In this document: in pieces, positions 16,463-22,929 of the stretch
Position numbering within the stretch: the first letter of the stretch is position 1
Layout of the letters: each line of letters begins with the position of its first letter
Virus record (IMG/VR): IMGVR_UViG_3300025131_000148
Coordinates: 1-38,310 of that record
DNA length: 38,310 nt
Source of the DNA: a virus
Strand: one strand, 5' to 3'
The notes under the pieces: model-generated
Seen by the model: the letters and a program-made list of their open reading frames with translations, nothing else
What the model was told of the DNA's origin: nothing
Databases searched by the model: none
Program-made: the position numbers and the translations under genes

Positions 16463-16549
16463 TCGGTGTGGTGGGATTTTAACCCACGCTCTCTACTGTT
16501 CTGTTTTTATAGCCTAGGCGTAGCGACTTAAACACTTGTCCACACACCG
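16463..16549 (-). tRNA. tRNA-like element with abnormal anticodon region
   Basis: Minus strand: acceptor stem CGGTGTG/CACACCG (7 bp, perfect) with discriminator A, TG linker, D-arm GAC-10 nt-GTC, stem CTAC/GTAG, five-nt variable region AGAGC, and T-arm GTGGG-TTAAAAT-CCCAC (5 bp, 7-nt loop). The anticodon hairpin has a 23-nt loop instead of 7, so no anticodon can be assigned. The D-loop lacks the GG pair and the T-loop has A where C56 belongs, losing the usual elbow contact. No CCA follows (CCT). It may be a decayed tRNA, a tRNA mimic or a processing signal between the nuclease and polymerase genes. Confidence 0.5.
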
Positions 16550-16554
16550 ATTCG

Positions 16555-17739
16555 TTATTTCTTTTTTCTTTCTGGTACTATAAACATATCTAACTCTTTA
16601 GATGTTTTATCACCCCAACATTTTTCATGATCAAAATAATCACACTTACCATACTTACCTTCACAAGATACTAGATTATGATTAAATCTTTTATTCTGTA
16701 TATCCATTATAGCTTGATCAGCAGTACACACAATCATCTCTTGTACTTCATAAGGTATTCTATCTTTTATTAATTGAGTTGTTGCTTCAAAATCTATAGA
16801 TATATTAAACATACCTTTACATCTCTTACCCTTAACATCTTCAGGACATGTAGCATGTCTAGATTCACAAATAACACCGCACTCTCTGCAAGTTCTAACA
16901 GTATTCTTGTTTATCTTCTTATTCATTACAGCATAAGCAGCATATTCTAGTTGTTCAACATAACAATATAGACCTAATTGTGGTGATATTCTAACAGATT
17001 CTTCTTTATATTCATATCTACTAGATTTATTATCTAATACATATAAATACTTTTCACCCTTAAACTTTACAATAACATCTATGTAACATAGTAATATATG
17101 CCCTTCTTCATTCTTAACCTTAACTTCTTTTTGAACATGAATTACCTTTTCTATTAAAGGATAAATATCTCTATAGTAAGCATTAATCATTAAGTATGCT
17201 CTATGTCTACAACAACCCCAATTAACAGCTTGGAAGAACTTCCTTTCAGTAGGCATTAGTTTCTTTAATGCCTCATGTCTAGTTAATCCTTTACCACCAT
17301 AATCAATAGTACGAGTATACATACCAAACTTTTTATTAATAGCTTCAAACCATTCTAAAGGTTCACGATTAGATTTAAGTTCTGCACTTAATTCAACTAA
17401 GTCTTGTAATTCATCATCATCAATAAGATCAAGGTCTAAATCATACTTTTTGTAATCAATCCAGGTGCATGTTTGTAATTTAGTTGGTACATAATGAATG
17501 TTCTGATTAGACCATCTTTTATCAAACATATCTAACGCTAGTTCAAGGGCATCTTCTTTTCCGTGATTAATCAACATCATATTTAAGGCATCATCTAAAG
17601 CTGAACCAAACAATAATGCTGAACCTACCCATTTAGACCTTAATCTTTTGATATAGTGATTCTGATATTTAAAACCACATTCCTGTAATTTCATATTAGC
17701 AGAATGACTTACTTGTATTTTCTTAGTCATCGAATTCAT
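16555..17739 (-). CDS. PD-(D/E)XK nuclease, RecB/Cas4-like
   Basis: 394 aa. The N-terminal SHSANMKLQECGFKYQNHY and FGSALDDALN motifs, then YIDVIVKF (Asp) and YVLDNKSSR (Asp-x-Lys, motif III) followed by PQLGLYCYVEQL, match the RecB-family/PDDEXK_1 pattern. It has a four-Cys zinc ribbon (CRECGVICESRH, then CPED...C) and a C-terminal Cys cluster (CEGKYGKCDYFDHEKCW) that could bind an iron-sulfur cluster, as in Cas4/AddB-like enzymes. It probably resects double-strand ends for the ERF annealing protein encoded upstream. An alternative ATG is at 17730. Confidence 0.75.
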   Translation of the reverse strand: MNSMTKKIQVSHSANMKLQECGFKYQNHYIKRLRSKWVGSALLFGSALDDALNMMLINHGKEDALELALDMFDKRWSNQNIHYVPTKLQTCTWIDYKKYDLDLDLIDDDELQDLVELSAELKSNREPLEWFEAINKKFGMYTRTIDYGGKGLTRHEALKKLMPTERKFFQAVNWGCCRHRAYLMINAYYRDIYPLIEKVIHVQKEVKVKNEEGHILLCYIDVIVKFKGEKYLYVLDNKSSRYEYKEESVRISPQLGLYCYVEQLEYAAYAVMNKKINKNTVRTCRECGVICESRHATCPEDVKGKRCKGMFNISIDFEATTQLIKDRIPYEVQEMIVCTADQAIMDIQNKRFNHNLVSCEGKYGKCDYFDHEKCWGDKTSKELDMFIVPERKKK

Positions 17740-18058
17740 CAGTCACATCTGTACATTGATTTTCATTCTCAAGATTAATAACTATATTATTAAGTACATT
17801 ATCCGGTGCTTTATCATTAGGATCAAAAATGGAGATAGTACTTAATTCAAATATCTGTTCAAATTTTTCACTATCTTCATCAGTGACTTCAAAAAGTATT
17901 CTACCTCTAGGTATAAAAGCTTTACCCTTTTTAGGTTTATATTCTTCAGCCATTGCTATAAATGCACCATTATCACCATCAATAATACTACCTAGATTAG
18001 CAAAATCTTTTTCTTTTTCATCTTTCTTTTTACTACCACGTTTCTTTTTTCTAGCCAT
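17723..18058 (-). CDS. Hypothetical protein, replication cluster
   Basis: 111 aa: Lys-rich first 18 residues (MARKKKRGSKKKDEKEK), a folded middle (KAFIPRGRILFEVTDED) and an acidic end. It overlaps the nuclease start by 17 nt and abuts the preceding gene with a GGAGAGGAATA site. Position between ERF and nuclease suggests a recombination accessory; no family recognised. Confidence 0.45.
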   Translation of the reverse strand: MARKKKRGSKKKDEKEKDFANLGSIIDGDNGAFIAMAEEYKPKKGKAFIPRGRILFEVTDEDSEKFEQIFELSTISIFDPNDKAPDNVLNNIVINLENENQCTDVTDEFDD

Positions 18059-18393
18059 TATTCCTCTCCTTCACCATTAGTAGCTACTAAATCTACTTCT
18101 GATTCATCATTACTTTCTTGATCAATAACTTCAGTATTTTCTTCAACTGAAGCATCACTTCTAGATACTTCTTCTTTAACTTTATTAGCAGCAATCATCT
18201 TCTGTTTATCAGCTTCTCTTTGTGCTTGTTTTTCATCAGCTAATCTTTTCTCATTACGAAAACATCTAAAAGCTGAAGTCATTGAAGAATCTTTTAGAAA
18301 TTGATCACGTATAGCAATTTCATTTTCTAATCTCTCTAAATTCTTAACTCTCTTTTCTTCTTCTGTTAATTCTTTAATCTGTCCTTTTGTCAT
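18058..18393 (-). CDS. Hypothetical coiled-coil protein, replication cluster
   Basis: 111 aa. Residues 1-85 are predicted long charged helix (EEEKRVKNLERLENEIAIRD); the last 30 are acidic and probably disordered. GGAGGATTAA precedes the ATG. No enzymatic motif; could be an adaptor or ssDNA-binding accessory. Confidence 0.45.
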   Translation of the reverse strand: MTKGQIKELTEEEKRVKNLERLENEIAIRDQFLKDSSMTSAFRCFRNEKRLADEKQAQREADKQKMIAANKVKEEVSRSDASVEENTEVIDQESNDESEVDLVATNGEGEE

Positions 18394-18489
18394 TTAATCC
18401 TCCAAATAGAATTTATTATCAATTATATGTATCTTAGAATGTGGTGTAATAAACTCCAATACACCTATTTCATTCGTTCTAAAATCCAC
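18394..18489 (-). CDS. Short frame after ERF gene: separate GTG gene or +1 frameshift tail
   Basis: After the ERF stop at 18479, an overlapping frame encodes a protein-like segment, VDFRTNEIGVLEFITPH then KIHIIDNKFYLED, ending at the next gene. It could start at GTG 18489 with AAGG about 10 nt upstream, or be reached by a +1 shift in the Lys/Arg-rich end of ERF. The upstream part of this frame is a Lys-rich shadow of ERF and is not coding. Confidence 0.35.
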   Translation of the reverse strand: MDFRTNEIGVLEFITPHSKIHIIDNKFYLED

Positions 18490-19159
18490 CCCTTTTACGC
18501 CTTTTCTTAGATTTTTTATTAGATTTCTTCTCTTCTTCATCATCTCCATTATCTTCTTCTGTTTCATCATTATCTTTCTTTTTATTTCTTCCTCTACCTT
18601 TTCCTTTACCACGCTTTTGGAAGCTATCGGTTGAATCATCATCTTCTGATTCTTCTGTATCATCTTCTGGTTCTTCTTCTGTTTCTTTTTTTCCTCTTTT
18701 TTTCTTTTTTGTTGTTTTCCCATTACTAGAACCTTTAGAAGATGAATAACCTTTACCTCTACCTACAGCACTTTCACCATCATCATCTTCGTCTTGAATA
18801 TTTAACAATGATTTAACTAAGTATCTCCTAAAGTATGTAATAGCTGCACCAATCTTTTGTGCATCTTCGAGATCAGGTATCTTTAATGAAGCAGAAATAT
18901 AAGAACCTTCTTCATCCATTAATATAGCTTCTAAAATATTAACAAAATCTTCAGATAATTCTTTAGCTTCAGGAGGTATAATTAATCTAAAACCATGTTT
19001 TTTTAATACAGGTTTAAGCATATCAAGGAGTGCATTCAAATCAGCATAATTACTTTTAAAGTAAGGATTTTCTGCATCTTTCTCTAACTTCTCTACTTCA
19101 TCTAATACTTTAAATAGATTTGGGTAGAAATCTTCTGTCATTGTTTCGCTACTTTTCAT
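18479..19159 (-). CDS. erf: ERF-family single-strand annealing protein
   Basis: 226 aa. Residues about 30-60 (NPYFKSNYADLNALLDML, then LKKHGF) and 107-135 (IGAAITYFRRYLVKSLL, then EDDDGE) are the two signature blocks of the Erf family, which binds ssDNA and anneals complementary strands. The last 90 residues are a Lys/Glu/Ser-rich disordered tail, a normal trait for DNA-binding annealing proteins. It works with the nuclease encoded downstream and probably circularises or concatenates phage DNA. AGGAGCATATTA precedes the ATG. Confidence 0.88.
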   Translation of the reverse strand: MKSSETMTEDFYPNLFKVLDEVEKLEKDAENPYFKSNYADLNALLDMLKPVLKKHGFRLIIPPEAKELSEDFVNILEAILMDEEGSYISASLKIPDLEDAQKIGAAITYFRRYLVKSLLNIQDEDDDGESAVGRGKGYSSSKGSSNGKTTKKKKRGKKETEEEPEDDTEESEDDDSTDSFQKRGKGKGRGRNKKKDNDETEEDNGDDEEEKKSNKKSKKRRKRGGF

Positions 19160-20064
19160 TAATATGCTCCTTTACGCTTACCAGTTTGTTTAGGTTTAGG
19201 GTTCATAAGTTTATTTATAGTAGGTAACATTCTTCTATTATGTTCATCAGGATCAAAGAAACATCTATAAGTATAATCAGGTAAATTAACAATCATATTA
19301 TCACAATTAGCATCATGACCATCTTGACAGCATACAGGACATTGAACATTAAAACTACTACCACTACCATCAACTTCTAAATATTCTTCTACATACCATT
19401 GAACTAAATCTTCTCTAACTAAATCGCCATCATGAGTAGTCTTTGTTTTAGCTCTCTTTTTTTTACGCAACTCTGTTCTTCTTTTTGCTGTATTCAACAT
19501 TCTTACCTTGATAATGTTTGGTGATGTAATCCAATCTTCAAATACTTTATTAGGTATACGTTTATTAAGTTCTAGAAGCTTCTGTTCCACTTCACCCCTA
19601 AAACAAAATGGTAAACGTGAGTATCTTACTTGACATTTATTAGCTGAATCACAATTAGTTAACTCTTGTATAAAGTTAAAATATATTAAATACTCTTTAT
19701 AAGTTAACGCTTGTTCTAAGCTAATAATGTAATGTATACTCTTACCTCCACTATATACTGCACTAGTATACGGTATTTCTAATTCTTTTACAAGCTTTTT
19801 CTGTTCTTCAATTGAAATATCATCAAATTCTATCATAATATTACGGTATAAGCCTTTACTATTATCTTTCTTTCTTGACTTTTGATCACCACTAGCTGGA
19901 TGTAATACAAAGAATACTCCTATATCACTACCAAAACCCGATAGATGATCATAATCCCAATACTGTATAGGACATGATGAAGGATAACCTTTAACTCCAT
20001 TGTTTATCCAGATACAATCATTTTGATCAAAGATAGTAAATATAAAATCTTTAATAGTTGACAT
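19159..20064 (-). CDS. AEP (PrimPol-type) DNA primase
   Basis: 301 aa. Catalytic AEP features: NIMIEFDD (Glu79, Asp81) and YSGGKSIHYI (SGGKSIH at 105-111), the acidic and S-x-H motifs of archaeo-eukaryotic primases in phages and plasmids. A basic linker (residues about 190-215) leads to a C-terminal CPVC...C zinc module (about 236-275). No helicase domain is fused. It lies between helicase and ERF genes, start and stop overlapping, and would prime the family B polymerase. Confidence 0.78.
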   Translation of the reverse strand: MSTIKDFIFTIFDQNDCIWINNGVKGYPSSCPIQYWDYDHLSGFGSDIGVFFVLHPASGDQKSRKKDNSKGLYRNIMIEFDDISIEEQKKLVKELEIPYTSAVYSGGKSIHYIISLEQALTYKEYLIYFNFIQELTNCDSANKCQVRYSRLPFCFRGEVEQKLLELNKRIPNKVFEDWITSPNIIKVRMLNTAKRRTELRKKKRAKTKTTHDGDLVREDLVQWYVEEYLEVDGSGSSFNVQCPVCCQDGHDANCDNMIVNLPDYTYRCFFDPDEHNRRMLPTINKLMNPKPKQTGKRKGAY

Positions 20065-20909
20065 TAAAATGCACCATCTCTTTTCTTTTGTTTCTTAGGA
20101 GTATAATCATCCATTTCTTCTACAAACTCAAAATTATCAGTATAACTATCGTAACTAAACTTAGTATATCTTTTATAACCACTATCACCAGAATATCTAT
20201 ACTTTTGTACTTCTAAAATAGTATATTTACCATCTCTAAAAGATTGAACTACATGAGTACATGGCTGAACTGTATTAGACGCATCTTTATTAGATTCACC
20301 TGCTAATGCTCCTGGTACACTATACCCCTGTTGAATAAGAACAATTGGTGGATAATCTTTTTCACTAATAACTAAAGGTTTAAACTCTTTTACCATTTCT
20401 GGTAGATAATCATAAGCTTTACGTCTATCATTACCTTCAGTCATTGTACAATAAGTAATATTATCAAAGAAAATTATATCAGGTCTAAAATCTTCCATAG
20501 CAGCTATTATCAATCCTGGTACTTTATCATAATATTCTAATTCATCTGTATCTTCTAAATCTATAATGTAACAATAATTAAGAACACGTTCTAATATCTC
20601 TTCTTCACTCATTTTAGGATATTCTTTTCTAAATGAATCTAATATCTGTTGTTCGATACTAGACTTTAATTCTTCATTAGAAAATATAAGAGACTTTCTT
20701 TTAAATCTGATACATTCTTTAACACATTGTCTAACCCATGTAGTCTTACCTACACCAGAACCTGCATTAAAAATAAACAATGAATTAGGGTGTATCTTAA
20801 CACCCCAATCATCATTAAATATAGATACAGATTTATCTAATTTTTGACGTTGAATTTTAATAGAACTTAATCGTTCTTCAACATCCTTTTTAGAAATGTT
20901 AAAAGTCAT
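20064..20909 (-). CDS. Replicative helicase, DnaB/RecA-like (SF4)
   Basis: 281 aa, only the RecA core. Walker A GSGVGKT (50-56), Walker B with PDIIFFDNITYC near residue 136, a Gln-containing motif (VLIQQGYSVPG, SF4 motif 3) and an Arg-rich strand KYRYSGDSGYKRYTKF at the end. It lacks the DnaB N-terminal domain, so loading may depend on the primase encoded next (overlap of the stop and start). It unwinds the replication fork. Confidence 0.82.
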   Translation of the reverse strand: MTFNISKKDVEERLSSIKIQRQKLDKSVSIFNDDWGVKIHPNSLFIFNAGSGVGKTTWVRQCVKECIRFKRKSLIFSNEELKSSIEQQILDSFRKEYPKMSEEEILERVLNYCYIIDLEDTDELEYYDKVPGLIIAAMEDFRPDIIFFDNITYCTMTEGNDRRKAYDYLPEMVKEFKPLVISEKDYPPIVLIQQGYSVPGALAGESNKDASNTVQPCTHVVQSFRDGKYTILEVQKYRYSGDSGYKRYTKFSYDSYTDNFEFVEEMDDYTPKKQKKRDGAF

Positions 20910-20910
20910 A

Positions 20911-21357
20911 TTATTTTTTATTAGTTAATTCTAAATCATCTGTAAACTTAACAAAATCATGTGCTGCTTCTAAAGATATTTCTAGAAACTTTTTACGATT
21001 ATCAGGAGATGAAATTGGTCTACCTTGTGTTGCTAATGAACAAAAAATATGAAATGCACGTTCTTTAATTTCACTTACTCTTTGTGTTAATTTTTGTTTA
21101 GCCATTGCTACTTTTTGTTTGGCTATAGCTTCTTCTTGCATTCTTTTAGCTGCTTCATTTAATGTTTTTTCTACTTCTTCTTTAGTTGGTTCATTACTTA
21201 CTACTTCAGGTTCTTTTGTTTCTTCTTTAGTAGCTGTTTCTTGGTTAGTATCTTCTTTTAAACCTTGATCACTATTATCAACAGTAACTTTTGGTGTACT
21301 ATCGACCTTAGTTTCTTCTTGTTTATTTGCTACAGGATTAGTTCTTTTTCTGCTCAT
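20911..21357 (-). CDS. Disordered/coiled-coil hypothetical protein
   Basis: I start at MSRKRTNP (21357) because GGAGGAAATA sits just before it. The first 55 residues are Thr/Glu-rich and disordered; the middle is a long charged helix (EVEKTLNEAAKRMQEEAIAK); the C-terminal 45 residues look folded (AFHIFCSLATQGRP). It overlaps the HD gene by 20 nt. A helicase loader or ssDNA-binding accessory is possible by position only. Confidence 0.45.
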   Translation of the reverse strand: MSRKRTNPVANKQEETKVDSTPKVTVDNSDQGLKEDTNQETATKEETKEPEVVSNEPTKEEVEKTLNEAAKRMQEEAIAKQKVAMAKQKLTQRVSEIKERAFHIFCSLATQGRPISSPDNRKKFLEISLEAAHDFVKFTDDLELTNKK

Positions 21358-21922
21358 TATTTCCTCCATAATTAATATCAGTTAATGCCTTACTAATTAA
21401 AGCACCTATACTTGGTGCAGATAATTGTATATCGCCATCTACATTTCTTAAAAATTCTATACATTCAGGTAATGAACTATCTCTAAAATGACTATTACCT
21501 TCTTGTATCTCAAAACACATTGTTATTAATAGTTCTAATACATCAGCTATTTTAACTATTATACTTTCTATTGATGTATCATAATGTGCTTCGAATTCTT
21601 TTACTATATATTCAGGTGCTTTAATTATTTTAGTTAATGCACTTAGTTCTGCTTCCTTCAATACTTCAGGAGTAAAACATTCATACTTATATGGTTTAGG
21701 TACATCACCCACTACTGCTTCAGGTAAATCATGATTTAAAGCTCTAATTAATAATCTGTCCCAAAAGATAGTATAACCAGCAGCTTCTAATTCTTTACCT
21801 ATAACAGTACATAATTGTGCTACCCTAAAAGAATGATCACCAACAGAATAAGGTGAATTAAGAGTTTTACCTAAGAATCTTTGAACATTACATAGCCTAC
21901 AGCTATATGTATAAAATTTCAT
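21338..21922 (-). CDS. HD-domain phosphohydrolase, YfbR-like
   Basis: 194 aa with His30 (GDHSFRV), the His64-Asp65 pair followed by LPEAVVGD, and a distal Asp in KIADVLELL, the metal-binding set of YfbR-type 5'-deoxynucleotidases. Such enzymes convert dNMPs to nucleosides or, in some phages, hydrolyse dATP. N-terminal Cys residues (SCRLCNVQR) are unusual. The start has a strong site, CTTAGCGGAGGAAG. With the diphosphohydrolase-like gene just upstream it forms a nucleotide-pool module. Confidence 0.72.
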   Translation of the reverse strand: MKFYTYSCRLCNVQRFLGKTLNSPYSVGDHSFRVAQLCTVIGKELEAAGYTIFWDRLLIRALNHDLPEAVVGDVPKPYKYECFTPEVLKEAELSALTKIIKAPEYIVKEFEAHYDTSIESIIVKIADVLELLITMCFEIQEGNSHFRDSSLPECIEFLRNVDGDIQLSAPSIGALISKALTDINYGGNNEQKKN

Positions 21923-21942
21923 TAACTTCCTCCGCTAAGAGA

Positions 21943-22098
21943 TTATTTAGACATTAATTTAACGCCTATAGTAAGTATTGCAGCACCAATCCAGTATAAT
22001 GCATTAGGTACTTTATGTAAATATATATTTGCTAATCCTAATAAAAAATATATAACAATTAATATTTTAGGCATCCATGATTCAAATTGTTCAATCAT
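21943..22098 (-). CDS. Small two-helix membrane protein (51 aa)
   Basis: ATG lies in an 8-nt overlap with the previous stop. Two hydrophobic segments: about residues 10-26 and 33-47, with a short polar loop LHKVPNA. It lies between two nucleotide-metabolism genes. No family recognised. Confidence 0.5.
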   Translation of the reverse strand: MIEQFESWMPKILIVIYFLLGLANIYLHKVPNALYWIGAAILTIGVKLMSK

Positions 22099-22468
22099 TT
22101 ATTTTCCTAAACATACGATTATCTAATTTATCATATATACCATTATCAAGATAATGAAGTATAAAAGCTATATTACAAGCAACATGCGCTAATACATGCT
22201 CACCTGTATCTTTATCATAATCATCACCATTCTTAAAATCTTCTATATGTCTTTCAAGATTACCAACTAGACCATTCAAATCAAGACCTTTCATCCAATT
22301 AGCAGTACCATCTTCATTATCTGGATATTTCTTAGATGCTTTTTGTAATACTCTAGCAATATGGTTACTAATAGATGTAGGTACTCTTTGAAGTTCTAAC
22401 TTACCATCAGACCAACGTAAAGCACCATCTTTTACTTTATTATTATTAGTCTCTCTGTTTTCCGACAT
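22091..22468 (-). CDS. dATP/dGTP diphosphohydrolase-like protein (DUF5664 type)
   Basis: I start at MSENRETN (AAGGA 9 nt upstream). Family features: KDGALRWSDGKLELQRVP near the start, then KYPDNEDGTANWMKGL, LVGNLERHIEDFKNG and DTGEHVLAHVACNIAFIL, which match the conserved small domain annotated as a dATP/dGTP diphosphohydrolase domain in many phages. The acidic residues in ERHIEDF and the His pair in GEHVLAH likely bind metal. It would remove particular dNTPs and shape the pool used by the polymerase. Confidence 0.7.
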   Translation of the reverse strand: MSENRETNNNKVKDGALRWSDGKLELQRVPTSISNHIARVLQKASKKYPDNEDGTANWMKGLDLNGLVGNLERHIEDFKNGDDYDKDTGEHVLAHVACNIAFILHYLDNGIYDKLDNRMFRKIND

Positions 22469-22748
22469 TTTCATCATCCTTGACTTTAAAATAGTTTTTA
22501 CGTTTAGCCCACTTCTTCCTATCTTCTCTAGACATACGTTTCTTATGAAATAATCTAGTAGCTGATCTATTTATAGGAGCTATATCAACAGTACATTCTT
22601 TAATATCACACCAATAAGGTTCAGCATATTCTGAAATAATAGTACCAGTATTCTTAGTATCTAATTCACCTGTTAAATTACCTTCTTTATCCTTTAATGG
22701 AATATGATGTAATATTGTAAATTTTGGAGTTTGTTTATTTTTTACCAT
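22446..22748 (-). CDS. Hypothetical basic protein
   Basis: 100 aa. Beta-rich first half (KFTILHHIPLKDKEGNLTG, GTIISEYAEPYWCD) and a strongly basic end (RLFHKKRMSREDRKKWAKRK). It overlaps the next gene by 23 nt. The basic tail could bind nucleic acid. Unknown family. Confidence 0.45.
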   Translation of the reverse strand: MVKNKQTPKFTILHHIPLKDKEGNLTGELDTKNTGTIISEYAEPYWCDIKECTVDIAPINRSATRLFHKKRMSREDRKKWAKRKNYFKVKDDENVGKQRD

Positions 22749-22929
22749 TTTTTCTTATCCTAGTATTAATAATTTCTGGATTGATAGTATTAAATCTAGG
22801 TTGTTTAATAGGTATACGTAATATCTTATTCTTAATACTGATAGTATCACCTATCTTTTTATCTTTACATACTTGTACAAAATCATGATGTTTATTTATT
22901 TTATTATTTCTCAAAATAATATTTCTCAA
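22735..22929 (-). CDS. Hypothetical small protein, probable TTG start
   Basis: No ATG fits this frame. A TTG at 22929 has AAGG six bases upstream and overlaps the preceding gene by 26 nt; a second TTG lies at 22914. It encodes about 64 residues, basic, with KIGDTISIKNKILRI in the middle suggesting a small beta barrel. The start region is a perfect 15-bp tandem repeat. Confidence 0.4.
   Translation of the reverse strand: MRNIILRNNKINKHHDFVQVCKDKKIGDTISIKNKILRIPIKQPRFNTINPEIINTRIRKNGKK

Noticed and set aside
16463-16549. Functional tRNA-Leu(UAG) of class II
   Set aside because: In that register the anticodon stem has two C-A mismatches, position 33 is not U, and the 19-nt variable arm cannot form a stem.
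18490-18723. Upstream part of the second frame across the ERF tail
   Set aside because: Almost only Lys/Met/Gln, the expected shadow of the Lys/Glu-rich ERF tail; only the part after 18489 looks protein-like.
21338-22468. 2-aminoadenine (Z) genome
   Set aside because: No PurZ in the window and the polymerase is family B, not a DpoZ-type family A enzyme; only the nucleotide-hydrolysing pair hints at it.
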